Notes: generated by a model from the sequence alone, not told the origin. 64,000 nucleotides of DNA from Streptomyces olivochromogenes (GCF_001514115.1 NZ_KQ948466.1:186001-250000), one strand, 5' to 3'; positions 35,530 to 44,196 are shown, counted from the stretch's first letter. Made by a program: numbers and translations.

Positions 35530-35643
35530 CGTGGTGGCCGGACCCGGTTGTGCGTGGTCGCCGGACCTGGTTGCGCCCGGTCGCCGGACCCGGCTCTGGA
35601 TGGCTGGCGGACCCGGCTGTCGATGGCTGGCGGACCGGTCGCG
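35530..35643. repeat. Five imperfect 23-bp tandem repeats
   Basis: Units start at 35530, 35553, 35576, 35599 and 35622 (the last is 22 bp), with a degenerate sixth running into the LAL gene's stop. The shared core is GGTCGCCGGACCCGG. The array lies upstream of the 165-residue hypothetical gene and downstream of the LAL gene, both on the minus strand. Confidence 0.8.
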
Positions 35644-35648
35644 CGTGG

Positions 35649-38540
35649 CTACCGGACCGTTTGCTGGCCCAGCGCCGCCGCAAGTCCCGTACGGTCCGTG
35701 CCCACCTTCCGGTAGACCGCCGAGAGCAGACGGACGACGACCGGTTCTTCGGTCCCCAGCTCTTCGGCGACCTCGGTCGTGGTGCGGCCCCGGGCGGTGA
35801 GCGCGGCGGCCGCACGTTCACGGGCGGTGAGGGTGTCCGTCTCGGTGCTGTGCAGGCGGCGCGGGCGCAGTCCGGCGGCGGCCAGCTCGGCGCGGGCCTC
35901 GTCGCCCAGGCCGTCGGCGCCGCACTGCATGGCCGCGTCCAGTCCCCGGTAGAGGTGTTCGGCGGCTTCCTTGGGAGAGCCCGAGCGGCGCAGTTCCGTA
36001 CCCAGGGCGACCAGCGCGCAGGCCAGTTCGTAGGCGGCCGGGGAGCGCTCCAGATGGCTGACGGACTCTTCGAGGAGCTTGACGCGGGTCGAGCCTGAGG
36101 AGACGTCGGCGGCGGCCCGCAGCGCCTGTCCGACGGCCGAGGGGGCGCCGAACTGGCGGGCACGGTGCACCGCTTCGAGTGCCGTGGCGACGGCGCGTTC
36201 CGGCGCGTCGTGCCGTTCGGCGCGGGCGAGGTGGAGCTGCCAGGGGCACCAGGAGGGGTTGCGAATGCCGCGCGGGTCCAGGCGGCGTCCGGCCGCTTCG
36301 AGCTCGGCGGCGGCTTCCTTGGTGAGGCCGCGGGCAAGCAGCAGTTCGCCGTGCACGGTCTGGACGTCGGGGAAGGTGACGGCGGCCGGGAAGGGCGCGC
36401 CGAACCCGTGGTCCTCGCCGATCTGGGCGGCCTCGGTGACGCGGCCGCGGGCGAGCAGGATCTCGATGATGACGCCGACGGCGTACCAGTGGACGGGGGT
36501 TCCGGCGCCGACGCGTTCGGCGAGCCTGAGGCCCGCGCGGGCGAAGTCCTCGGCCTCGGCGAGTCGGCCGCGGCGGTAGCGGACGTATCCGAGGAGGGTG
36601 TAACCGAAGGAGAGGTGCGCGCCGTGCCAGCCCTGGGACTCGAAGTCGGCGATCCCGGCGGCGAACAGTTCCTCGGTGCGGCCCGGGCGGTCGGCGTACA
36701 TGAAGGTGAGGGCGACCAGGACGGGCACCTCGAAGCCGCGGTCGGCCTCGGCCCAGCGGATCCCTCCGGCGAGGGCGCGTTCGGCGTGGTGGAGCGCTAC
36801 GTGGGCGGGCTCGCCGCGCAGGGTGGCGTCCCAGGCGCGCAGGCCGATGACATAGCGCTCGGTGAGGTCGCGGCCGGTGAGCCGGTCGGCGAGGCGGGCC
36901 AGGCGGCGGGAGCGGGCCGGGGAGTCGGGTTCGTCGGCGCGGAAGGCGTCCCACATGAACTGTTCGGACTGCATCCGCAGCCGCACCCGGGCGTCGCCGG
37001 TCACGCGGATCTCACGGGCGAGCGTCTCGGAGGCCTCGGCGAGCCGGTCGCTGTGGGCGAGGACCTGGGACAGCCGGTAGACGATGTTGTGGCGCAGTTC
37101 CGGGTCGGTGATGGGCTCTTCGAGGGCGGCCCGGAGGTGGTTGACGGTGGTCGCCGGTTCGGTGAGCAGGGAGGCGCAGCCCAGTTCGTGCAGGACGGCG
37201 GCCCGCTCCTTGAGGGGCGGCGGTTCGCGCAGGGCCCGGGCGAGGTAGCGGCGGGCGGCGTCGGGGGCTCCGGCGCGCTGGGTCTCGCGGGCCGCGGCGC
37301 GCAGCTGCTGGACGACCCAGTTGTCGCCCTCGGGGTGGGTCTCCATGAGGTGGCGGGCGGCGGCGGAGGGGCCGAGCCCTTCGTTGATGACGCACCAGGC
37401 GGCCTGGCCGTGCAGGGCCACGCGGACGGCGCCGGGGATGGCGCGGTAGACGGCGGTGGCGATGAGGGGGTGGACGAACTCCAAGGTGTCGGCGCCGGCG
37501 AGGATACGGGCGCCGCGCAGGGCGTCCGCGGCGTCGGCGGCCTCCTCCGAGCCGAGGCCGGCTACGGCGGCGGCCAGGGTCGGCGGGATCTCGGTGCCGA
37601 GGACGGCGCAGGCCCAGGCGAAGCGCACGGTGGAGGCGCCGAGGCGTTCGAGGCGGGCGATCAGGCCGCTGCCCTTGACGGCGGCGGCGAGGTCGCGCAG
37701 CAGGTGCGCCCCCTCCTCGGTCGGGACCAGCCCGCGGTCGCGGACCTTCGCGGTCAGCTCCACCGCCTCGAAGGGGTTGCCCGCGGTGACCGCCCAGCAC
37801 TCGCGGCAGAACACGTCGTCGGCCTGGGTGCCGAGGTCCTCGCGGACGAGTCCGGCCACGGCGGCGGCGCTGAGCGGTTCGAGGTCGAGGGGGCGCTGGC
37901 CCGCGCGTCCGGGAAGGCTCCTGAACGCCTCGGCGTGGTCGGGGAGTTCGTCGGGCCGGTAGGCGACGGCGAGCAGCAGCGGAAGTTCCTCGACGCGCGG
38001 CGCGAAGGCTGCGAGCCAGCTCAGTGACTCGGGGTCGGCCCAGTGCGCGTCGTCGAGGACGAGCACCATCGGGGCGCGCTGCACCGCGAGGTGGGTGAGC
38101 ACCCAGTCGAGGCCGTCTCGCAGGCCCTGCTGGTCGGGCGGGGCGCCCTCGGACGGGGCGCACAGGCCGAGCGCGGGGCCGACGATCGCGTACCAACTCC
38201 CCAGCTGGGCACGGAGTTCCGCCTCCGCGATCCCGGCGAGCTGGGGTTGCAGGAGCTGGCGGGCGACATGGAAGGCGACGCCCTGTTCCTGGTCGCCGCC
38301 GCGCGCGGACAGAACGGTGCAGCCCTGGGCTGCGGCGCGCCGCCGTACCTCGGCGAGGAGCGTGGTCTTGCCGATTCCGGCACGCCCGGCGAAGGCGAGG
38401 AGCGCGCCGCGGGGCCGCTCGGGTGCTTCGGTTCCGTCCTCGCGCAGACCGGTGAGCTCGTCCAACGCCTCGTCGGCGGCGGCGAGTTCACCCTCGCGTT
38501 CGAAGAGTGTCCTTCTGCTGCGTACGGCACGCTGTCCCAT
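35649..38540 (-). CDS. LAL-family ATPase transcriptional regulator
   Basis: 963 residues from the ATG at 38540 (GGGGG upstream). Residues ~10-330 are an AAA/NTPase domain: Walker A GRAGIGKTTLLAEV, Walker B APMVLVLDDAHWADPES. A long helical/TPR-like middle (~400-880) follows, then a C-terminal LuxR-like HTH (LTARERAAAALTARGRTTTEVAEEL...VYRKVGTDRTGLAAAL). This is the large ATP-binding LuxR (LAL) layout seen in pathway-specific activators. The HTH is somewhat diverged (AAAALTARG replaces the usual VA-LVA-G). No adjacent biosynthetic gene cluster is evident, so its target is unknown. Confidence 0.92.
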   Translation of the reverse strand: MGQRAVRSRRTLFEREGELAAADEALDELTGLREDGTEAPERPRGALLAFAGRAGIGKTTLLAEVRRRAAAQGCTVLSARGGDQEQGVAFHVARQLLQPQLAGIAEAELRAQLGSWYAIVGPALGLCAPSEGAPPDQQGLRDGLDWVLTHLAVQRAPMVLVLDDAHWADPESLSWLAAFAPRVEELPLLLAVAYRPDELPDHAEAFRSLPGRAGQRPLDLEPLSAAAVAGLVREDLGTQADDVFCRECWAVTAGNPFEAVELTAKVRDRGLVPTEEGAHLLRDLAAAVKGSGLIARLERLGASTVRFAWACAVLGTEIPPTLAAAVAGLGSEEAADAADALRGARILAGADTLEFVHPLIATAVYRAIPGAVRVALHGQAAWCVINEGLGPSAAARHLMETHPEGDNWVVQQLRAAARETQRAGAPDAARRYLARALREPPPLKERAAVLHELGCASLLTEPATTVNHLRAALEEPITDPELRHNIVYRLSQVLAHSDRLAEASETLAREIRVTGDARVRLRMQSEQFMWDAFRADEPDSPARSRRLARLADRLTGRDLTERYVIGLRAWDATLRGEPAHVALHHAERALAGGIRWAEADRGFEVPVLVALTFMYADRPGRTEELFAAGIADFESQGWHGAHLSFGYTLLGYVRYRRGRLAEAEDFARAGLRLAERVGAGTPVHWYAVGVIIEILLARGRVTEAAQIGEDHGFGAPFPAAVTFPDVQTVHGELLLARGLTKEAAAELEAAGRRLDPRGIRNPSWCPWQLHLARAERHDAPERAVATALEAVHRARQFGAPSAVGQALRAAADVSSGSTRVKLLEESVSHLERSPAAYELACALVALGTELRRSGSPKEAAEHLYRGLDAAMQCGADGLGDEARAELAAAGLRPRRLHSTETDTLTARERAAAALTARGRTTTEVAEELGTEEPVVVRLLSAVYRKVGTDRTGLAAALGQQTVR

Positions 38541-38691
38541 GATCCACCCCCTGGCCACGGTGGTGCGGTCCACGCGGGGAGCGGATGCGTACCGTGACCT
38601 CCAGGGACCTCAGCGTACGCTCGTAGCGCCTCGTGGGGAGCCCTTCCGCCGCTACCGGCGCGGGCTTCGGCCGACCGACCGGATTCTTCGG

Positions 38692-39306
38692 TCAATCCCC
38701 CACGGCCTGCGCGGATTTCCTGTGCCGTTCGTGATGGCGGGCGACACGTGCTCGGTTCCCGCACGAGGGTTTGCACCACTCCTGTCGCGGGTGTTCCTTG
38801 ATGAAGTAGCGCACGCAGCGCGGCGCGTGGCAGGCGTGCAGCCGCGACCGGTCCGGGCTCGCGAGGAAGGCGAGGGCGGCGCGGGCGAGCAGTGCCGGGA
38901 GGGGTGCGGCGCCGCCCACGGCTTGCCGGCGTACGACGGGTTCGGCGCCGTCGTCCCAGGTGAGGACGGGGACGGTCGGCGCGAGGGCGGCGGCGGTGTT
39001 GAGGCGCAGCACGGCCTGCGGTACGGGCAGCAGTCGGGCGGCGTCGGCCGGGCTGGGGTCGCCGGGGCGCACGGCGCGGGCGAACAGGGAGCGGACCGCG
39101 GCGCGCAGGTCGCGTACGGCGGCGAGCGCGGCGGCGTCGGCGACGAAGGCGTCGGCCCCGGGCAGCAGCTCGGCGTGCCCGCGCACCCAGGTGGTGAGTC
39201 CAGCGGGGTCCGTGAGGTCGTCGGCCACTCCGCCCTGTCCGTCGTGCCGGATGGTGAGGGCGAGGTCCAGGGCGAGCCGGGTGTCCGCGTCGATCGAGTC
39301 CGCCAT
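38692..39306 (-). CDS. CGNR zinc-finger (ABATE-domain) regulator
   Basis: 204 residues. An N-terminal ABATE domain (RLALDLALTIRHDGQGG, then LRAAVRSLFARAV) and a C-terminal CGNR treble-clef zinc finger: CHAPRCVRYFIKEHPRQEWC followed by SCGNRARVARHHERHR. Four cysteines (two CxxxC-type pairs) would bind zinc. The ATG at 39306 (MADSIDADTRL) is preferred to the upstream ATG at 39336 because the first ten residues there do not belong to the family. These are stress-linked DNA-binding proteins of poorly known target. Confidence 0.9.
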   Translation of the reverse strand: MADSIDADTRLALDLALTIRHDGQGGVADDLTDPAGLTTWVRGHAELLPGADAFVADAAALAAVRDLRAAVRSLFARAVRPGDPSPADAARLLPVPQAVLRLNTAAALAPTVPVLTWDDGAEPVVRRQAVGGAAPLPALLARAALAFLASPDRSRLHACHAPRCVRYFIKEHPRQEWCKPSCGNRARVARHHERHRKSAQAVGD

Positions 39307-39341
39307 GACGGTAATGATAGGTACACGTGCACCCATTAGAC

Positions 39342-39420
39342 GCCCGGGGCCGCCGTACCGTTCAGCCGCTCCGGGCCGCCACGCCGTTCAGTCGCCCGGG
39401 GGCCGCCGTGCCGTTCACGG
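39342..39420. repeat. Three 26-27-bp tandem repeats
   Basis: Units at 39342, 39368 and 39394 share GCC-GCC-GCCGTTCA (for example CCGGGCCGCC then CCGTTCA). They lie upstream of the CGNR gene (258-bp gap to the DUF397 gene, otherwise featureless apart from three 10-bp GTCAGGTCGG-like repeats at 39544-39573). Confidence 0.75.
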
Positions 39421-39564
39421 ATCGCCCGCCCCTGAGGACGAAGCCTCGTCCTGGGACCGGATCCCGGCTCGGGCACCGGCCCCGGGACGGGACCCACGTC
39501 GCGTATCGCCTCCTCGTACGGGGCGTCGGCTCGTAGTCTCGACGTCAGGTCGGGTCAGGTCGGC

Positions 39565-39807
39565 TCAGGTCAGGTCGAACTCTCCCTCGCGGGCGCCCGA
39601 CACGAACGCGCCCCACTCGGCCGGTGTGAAGATCAAGGAAGGGCTCGCGGGGCGGCCACTGTTGCGCATCGCGATGAAACCCTCGACAAAAGCGATCTGG
39701 ACGTCTCCCCGCCCTCGGCTGCTGGACTGCCATTCGGCGTTGCTGAGGTCCAGCTCAGGCTTGTCCCACCCCGCCAGCGGGTGCTGCTCGATGGTGCTCT
39801 CGGCCAC
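39565..39807 (-). CDS. DUF397 protein
   Basis: 80 residues, the usual DUF397 size and layout: WDKPELDLSNAEWQSSSRGRGDVQIAFVEGFIAMRNS then SPSLIFTPAEWGAFVSGAREGEFDL. DUF397 proteins usually sit beside a Scr/XRE-type regulator and act as its small partner. No XRE gene is adjacent here: the upstream neighbour is the CGNR regulator and the downstream neighbour a thiolase. Translation starts at ATG 39807. Confidence 0.9.
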   Translation of the reverse strand: MAESTIEQHPLAGWDKPELDLSNAEWQSSSRGRGDVQIAFVEGFIAMRNSGRPASPSLIFTPAEWGAFVSGAREGEFDLT

Positions 39808-39890
39808 GTCCGTGCTCCTCCCGGTTCGTCGTCCGCCGCCAGCCTAGCGATCGGTTCCGGCGGCGGACAGGCCACGTGAGGGGGACGCTT

Positions 39891-41057
39891 TCAGGAGGTG
39901 GGCGACTCGGCCCCGACCAGCCACATCGAGAAGAACTGGGATCCCCCTCCATAGGCGTGTCCCAGCACCCTGCGAGCCCCTTCCACCTGGTGTTCTCCCG
40001 CCTGACCGCGCACCTGAAGTGCCGCTTCGGCGAAGCGGATCATGCCGGAGGCGCCGATCGGATTGGTGGAGAGGACACCACCCGACATGTTGACGGGCAG
40101 GTCCCCGTCAAGCTCGGTCACACCGGATTCGGTGAGTTTCCAGCCCTCGCCCTCCTCGGCGAAACCGAGGTTCTCCAGCCACATGGGCTCGTACCAGGAG
40201 AAGGGCACGTACATCTCCACGGCGTCGATGTCACGGCGCGGGTCCGCGATGCCCGCCTGCCGGTACACGTCGGCCGCGCAGTCCTTGCCCGCCTGCGGCG
40301 ACACACAGTCCTTGCCCGCGAACAGGGTCGGCTCGCTGCGCATCGCGCCGCCGTGCAGCCACGCGGGCGGCCTCGGCGAGCGGGCCGCCCCCGCCCGGTC
40401 GGTGAGGATCATCGCACAGGCGCCGTCCGAGGACGGGCAGGTCTCCGAGTAGCGGATCGGGTCCCACAGCATGGGCGAGGCCTGCACCTTCTCCAGCGTG
40501 ATGTCGTGCTCGTGGAGATGGGCGTACGGGTTCTTCAGCGCGTTGCGCCGGTCCTTGTACGCGACCAGCGAGCCGACGGTGTCGGGCGCGCCGGTGCGCC
40601 GCATGTACGCCCGTACGTGCGGTGCGAAGAAGCCGCCCGCCCCGGCCAGCAGCGGCTGCTGGAAGGGGATCGGCAGGGACAGGCCCCACATGGCGTTCGA
40701 CTCGGACTGCTTCTCGTAGGCCAGGGTCAGGACGGTGCCGTGGACGCGGCCCGCGATCAGGTTCGTGGCGACCAGGGCCGTGGATCCGCCGACGGAACCC
40801 GCCGTGTGCACCCGCAGCATGGGCTTGCCGACCGCGCCGAGCGCGTCGGCGAGGTACAGCTCCGGCATCATGACGCCCTCGAAGAAGTCGGGCGCCTTGC
40901 CGATCACCACGGCGTCGATGTCGGCCCACGTCAACTCGGCGTCGGCGAGCGCCCGCCCGGCGGCCTCGCGGACGAGTCCCGCGATGGACACGTCCCGTCG
41001 GGCCGCCACGTGCTTGGTCTGGCCGATGCCTACGACGGCCACGGGCTCCTTGCTCAT
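39891..41057 (-). CDS. Lipid-transfer thiolase-like protein (Ltp family, Rv3523-like)
   Basis: 388 residues, thiolase fold. N-terminus EPVAVVGIGQTKHVAARRDVSIAGLVREA, then the putative active-site loop VHTAGSVGGSTAL, which lacks the nucleophilic cysteine of true thiolases. Later NMSGGVLSTNPIGASGMIRFAE and GHAYGGGSQFFSMWLVG. Cys-less Ltp proteins act as retro-aldolases or thiolase-like subunits on acyl-CoA steroid side chains and need a DUF35 partner. It is last gene of a three-gene operon; its ATG overlaps the stop of the preceding thiolase gene by 4 bp (ATGA). From memory, Rv3523 is similar in size (about 394 residues); not checked. Confidence 0.88.
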   Translation of the reverse strand: MSKEPVAVVGIGQTKHVAARRDVSIAGLVREAAGRALADAELTWADIDAVVIGKAPDFFEGVMMPELYLADALGAVGKPMLRVHTAGSVGGSTALVATNLIAGRVHGTVLTLAYEKQSESNAMWGLSLPIPFQQPLLAGAGGFFAPHVRAYMRRTGAPDTVGSLVAYKDRRNALKNPYAHLHEHDITLEKVQASPMLWDPIRYSETCPSSDGACAMILTDRAGAARSPRPPAWLHGGAMRSEPTLFAGKDCVSPQAGKDCAADVYRQAGIADPRRDIDAVEMYVPFSWYEPMWLENLGFAEEGEGWKLTESGVTELDGDLPVNMSGGVLSTNPIGASGMIRFAEAALQVRGQAGEHQVEGARRVLGHAYGGGSQFFSMWLVGAESPTS

Positions 41058-42109
41058 CGGGGATCCCCTTCGAGTACGGCGACCAGGTTCTGCTGGAGGC
41101 AGGGACCGGAGGTGGCGTGGGCGAGCGCCCGGTCGGACTCGCCCCGGTGGACACGGGCGGCGGCCTCACCGATGCGGATGAGCCCGGCGGCCATGATCGG
41201 ATTGGCGGCGAGGGCGCCGCCGGACGGGTTGACGCGCACCTCCTCGCCGAGCCGCAGCGCCTTGCGCAGGACCACCTCCTGGGAGGTGAACGGCGCGTGC
41301 AACTCGGCGGTGTCGACGGGCCGTTCGAAGGCTCCGGCCCGCTCGGCGGCGAGGCGGGTCGACGGCGAGTCCGTCAGGTCGCGCACGCCGAGGCCGTGTG
41401 CCTCGATGCGGTGGTCGATGCCCCGGATCCAGGCGGGCCGTTCGCACAGCTCGCGGGCCCGCTCCCCCGCCGCGAGGATCACGGCGGCGGCACCGTCACC
41501 GACGGGCGGGCAGTCGCCGACGCGCAGGGGCCGTACGAGGTAGTCGCCCTGGTCCACCGAACCCCGCAGCTGGGCATGGGAGTTGGTGGCGGCCGAAGCG
41601 CGGCTGCGGGACGCCACCCCTGCCAGCGCGGGTTCGTCGGTCTCGCCGGCGTCGATGAGCGCCTGCGCCTGGAGGGCCGCGAGGGCGACGGAGTCGGGCC
41701 ACAGGGGCGCGACGTAGTAGGGGTCGAGCTGCCGGGTCAGAACGTCCCGTACGGATCCGGGTGAGGACTTCCCGTACCCGTACACCAGCGCGGTGTCGGC
41801 GTCCCCTGTGAGCAGTTTCGTCCACGCCTCGTACAGTGCCCAGGCCCCGTCCATCTCCACGTGCGACTCGGAGATCGGCGGCCAGGCGCCCACCCCGTCG
41901 AGGGCCATGGTGAAGGAGAAGGCGCGGCCCGCGAGGTAGTCGCTCGAACCGGAGCAGGTGAAACCGATGTCGCTGGTCTTCAGCCCGGTCTGCTCGAGGA
42001 CGGCGTGCAGGACCGGGATGAGCATCTCCACCTCGGAGAGCTCGTCGGTGGTGCGCAGATGGTCGCTCTGCGCGAAGGCGACGACGGCGACGTCCCTGAT
42101 GGGCGGCAT
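41054..42109 (-). CDS. Second lipid-transfer thiolase-like protein (Rv3522-like)
   Basis: 351 residues, thiolase fold: IRDVAVVAFAQSDHLRTTDELSEVE, a CSGSSDYLAGRAFSFTMAL loop, then SHVEMDGAWALYEAWTKLLTGDAD and YGYGKSSPGSVRDVL. C-terminal NPSGGALAANPIMAAGL and LAHATSGPCLQQNLVAVL follow. The usual thiolase CxxG nucleophile is replaced by EMDGA. It starts directly after the stop of the DUF35 gene (42110-42112, no spacer) and overlaps the next gene by 4 bp, so the three are translationally coupled. It probably forms a hetero-complex with the other thiolase and DUF35 protein. Confidence 0.88.
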   Translation of the reverse strand: MPPIRDVAVVAFAQSDHLRTTDELSEVEMLIPVLHAVLEQTGLKTSDIGFTCSGSSDYLAGRAFSFTMALDGVGAWPPISESHVEMDGAWALYEAWTKLLTGDADTALVYGYGKSSPGSVRDVLTRQLDPYYVAPLWPDSVALAALQAQALIDAGETDEPALAGVASRSRASAATNSHAQLRGSVDQGDYLVRPLRVGDCPPVGDGAAAVILAAGERARELCERPAWIRGIDHRIEAHGLGVRDLTDSPSTRLAAERAGAFERPVDTAELHAPFTSQEVVLRKALRLGEEVRVNPSGGALAANPIMAAGLIRIGEAAARVHRGESDRALAHATSGPCLQQNLVAVLEGDPR

Positions 42110-43051
42110 CTACAACAGCTCCTTGTACGTGTCGTACTCGGCGTCCGGTTCGCCGGTGGGCCGGTAGTGGTCGGGATGGCGGCCGCCCTCCGTCCACACC
42201 GGCTCCACCCGCAGCCCCATGCGCACCTGGTCGTAGGGGATGCCGCCGATCCGGCCGTGCAGCGCGAGGTCGGCGCCGTCGAGGGCGATGTGCGCGTAGA
42301 CGTACGGCACTTCGATGTCGAGGTTCCTGGCCTTGATGTTGACGATGCAGTACGTGGTCACGGTGCCGCGCGGACCCACCTCCACCTGCTCCGACGTGAT
42401 GACACCGCAGGTGGGGCACGCTCCCCTCGGCGGGACGTACACCTTGCGGCAGGACGGGCAGCGCTCGCCCACGGTGCGCCGCGAGGAGAGGCTGTCGATG
42501 TAGGCGGACTGGGCGCGGCCGGGCGAGTAGACGTAGTCGAGGCGCGCGGGGGCGACGATGCCGGTGACCATGTCCTCGAACCGCCCGTCGTGGCCCGCGA
42601 TCTGCGGGCGGTCTCCGTCGTACGGCTCGAAGCAGGCGATGTCGGTGATGGCGCCGGTGCGCTGCGCCGCCCAGCGGACACGCACGCGCATACCGGTGCG
42701 TACGGCGTCGGGGCCCGGAGCGTCCAGGGCGTGCAGGAGGGCGGTGTCCGCGCCGTCGAGCCGGACCAGGGCCCAGGCGAAGGGGGTGTCGAGGGGTTGG
42801 CCCCGACGGGGTTCGTGGTTCCAGGCCCAGGTGGTGACGGTGCCGGTGGGGGCGACCTCGACGAGCTCGTCCAGGTCCTCCGCGGTGACGGGGTCGTACT
42901 CGACGGGCGGGACGAGCGTCCGGCCGTCGGCGGTCTTCACACCCAGGACGACACGCTCACGCAGCCCGGTGAGAAACGCGCTCTGGACGGGGCCGAGCGA
43001 TCGGGTGAAGGGGAACTCGACGACGAGGGGGGCTTTGAGGACTTCGGGCAT
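42110..43051 (-). CDS. Double DUF35/OB-fold protein (Rv3521-like), partner of the Ltp pair
   Basis: 313 residues with two consecutive OB-fold halves. The first (~1-150: VVEFPFTRSLGPVQSAF, DLDELVEVAPTGTVTTWAWN) has no zinc ribbon. The second (~190-313) has it: RRTVGERCPSCRKVYVPPRGACPTCG, then GPRGTVTTYCIVNIKARN and DLALHGRIGGI. DUF35 domains hold Ltp aldolases and hydratases in a channelled complex. AGGAG precedes the ATG by 9 nt. The gene order DUF35-thiolase-thiolase copies mycobacterial Rv3521-3523 (recalled; not verified). Upstream lie three 33-37-bp tandem repeats. Confidence 0.88.
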   Translation of the reverse strand: MPEVLKAPLVVEFPFTRSLGPVQSAFLTGLRERVVLGVKTADGRTLVPPVEYDPVTAEDLDELVEVAPTGTVTTWAWNHEPRRGQPLDTPFAWALVRLDGADTALLHALDAPGPDAVRTGMRVRVRWAAQRTGAITDIACFEPYDGDRPQIAGHDGRFEDMVTGIVAPARLDYVYSPGRAQSAYIDSLSSRRTVGERCPSCRKVYVPPRGACPTCGVITSEQVEVGPRGTVTTYCIVNIKARNLDIEVPYVYAHIALDGADLALHGRIGGIPYDQVRMGLRVEPVWTEGGRHPDHYRPTGEPDAEYDTYKELL

Positions 43052-43067
43052 CCCGGTTGTCTCCTTA

Positions 43068-43200
43068 GGGGAGGGGGATCGTGCGCGTCACGACTCCGTC
43101 GGGGGGAGGGGAGGGTCGAGCACGTGGTGACTCCGTCGCGCGGGGGGAGGGGCAAGCACGAGGTGACTCCGTCGGGAGGGAGGAGAGGATCGAGCGTGCC
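43068..43200. repeat. Three to four tandem ~36-bp repeats upstream of the DUF35 operon
   Basis: Units of 33, 37 and 36 bp end in GACTCCGTC at 43092-43100, 43129-43137 and 43165-43173, each preceded by a purine run (GGGGAGGGG) and an AGCACG element. A partial fourth follows to about 43200. They fill most of the 248-bp gap between the crotonase gene and the DUF35 operon start. Confidence 0.8.
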
Positions 43201-43299
43201 CCCGACGGCAGAACCCAGGCCCTCGGGTCTCCCTCTCCCGGCCGCAGAAGGCCTCTGTCAGGCCCGTCCCGGCCCCGCGCACCGTCACGGCCCGGGACG

Positions 43300-44100
43300 T
43301 CACGCGCGCCGATAGACGGGTGGGCGTTTCTCGGTGAAGGCTCGGGAACCTTCCTTCGCGTCGGCCGTGTCGAAGATCGGCCAGCCCCGGGTCAGCTCGG
43401 CCGCGAGGCCCTCCGTCTCCGTCATCTCGGCGGTCTCGTACACGGACGCCTTCACCGCCTCGACGGCCAGCGGACCGCAGGCGTTGATCAGTTCGGCGAT
43501 CTCGAGGGCTTTTTGCCGCGCCGTCCCGTCGGGCACGACGTGTCCGACCAGGCCGATCCCGGCGGCCTCCCGGGCCGAGTACGGACGCCCCGTGAGGAGC
43601 ATCTCCAGGGCGTGCGTGCGTGGGATCTGGCGTTGCAGGCGGACCGTGGAGCCGCCGATCGGGAACAGCCCGCGCTTGACCTCGAAGAGCCCGAAGGTCG
43701 CCGACTCTCCCGCGACCCGGATGTCGGTGCCCTGGAGGATCTCGGTACCGCCCGCGACACAGTGACCCTCGACGGCGGCGATCACCGGCTTGCGGGGGCG
43801 GTGGTGGCGCAGCATCGCCTTCCAGTGCAGATCGGGGTCGGCCTTCAGCCGGTCCCGGTACTGCTGGCCCTCCATGCCTCGCCCCGCCAGTGCCTTGAGG
43901 TCCATGCCGGCGCAGAAGGCGTCCCCCGCACCGGTGAGCACGATCGAGCGGATCGCGTCGTCCTCGTCGGCCTCGATCCAGCCGTCGTACAGACCGACGA
44001 GCATCGGCAGCGAGAGCGCGTTCTTGGCCTCGGGCCTGTTGAGCGTGAGCACCAGTGTGGCGCCTTCGCGCTGCACGGTGAGGTGTTCCGTACCACCCAT
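43300..44100 (-). CDS. Enoyl-CoA hydratase/crotonase, EchA19-like
   Basis: 266 residues, crotonase fold. Oxyanion loops: LTGAGDAFCAGMDLKAL and PVIAAVEGHCVAGGTEILQG; the segment TDIRVAGESATFGLFEVKRG and VRLQRQIPRTHALEMLLTGR follows. The GTEILQGTDIRVAGES and PLAVEAVKASVYET segments resemble mycobacterial EchA19, which hydrates cholesterol side-chain enoyl-CoAs. The gene is divergent from a FadD19-like acyl-CoA synthetase, as I recall for Rv3516/Rv3515c. Its promoter carries the shared 25-bp operator at 44172. Confidence 0.9.
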   Translation of the reverse strand: MGGTEHLTVQREGATLVLTLNRPEAKNALSLPMLVGLYDGWIEADEDDAIRSIVLTGAGDAFCAGMDLKALAGRGMEGQQYRDRLKADPDLHWKAMLRHHRPRKPVIAAVEGHCVAGGTEILQGTDIRVAGESATFGLFEVKRGLFPIGGSTVRLQRQIPRTHALEMLLTGRPYSAREAAGIGLVGHVVPDGTARQKALEIAELINACGPLAVEAVKASVYETAEMTETEGLAAELTRGWPIFDTADAKEGSRAFTEKRPPVYRRA

Positions 44101-44133
44101 TGCCGTCCTCCCGTCAGACAGGCTCTCTGGAAC

Positions 44134-44147
44134 GAGAACAGGTTGCA
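44134..44147. promoter_or_regulatory. Imperfect KstR-like site (one mismatch)
   Basis: GAGAACAGGTTGCA fits TNNAACNNGTTNNA except for the first base. It lies between the crotonase start (44100) and the shared operator (44172). An 8-base core in a gap of this size is expected by chance about once in fifteen such gaps, so this alone is weak. Confidence 0.3.
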
Positions 44148-44171
44148 GTAGGCGCGGGACCAGTACAAGAG

Positions 44172-44196
44172 TTTTCTGACAGACAGTCAGATTTCT
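44172..44196. promoter_or_regulatory. Shared palindromic operator, copy A (crotonase/FadD19-like promoter)
   Basis: TCTGAC-AGACA-GTCAGA (44175-44191) is a perfect palindrome, flanked by TT on the left and TTTCT on the right. It is 72 bp upstream of the crotonase ATG and 178 bp upstream of the divergent acyl-CoA synthetase GTG. The outer 8 and 11 bases are identical to the copy at 53056-53080, suggesting one regulator. Confidence 0.75.

Noticed and set aside
36165..38027. 620-codon plus-strand frame within the LAL regulator region
   Set aside because: Antisense shadow without motifs; the minus strand has Walker A and B and an HTH.
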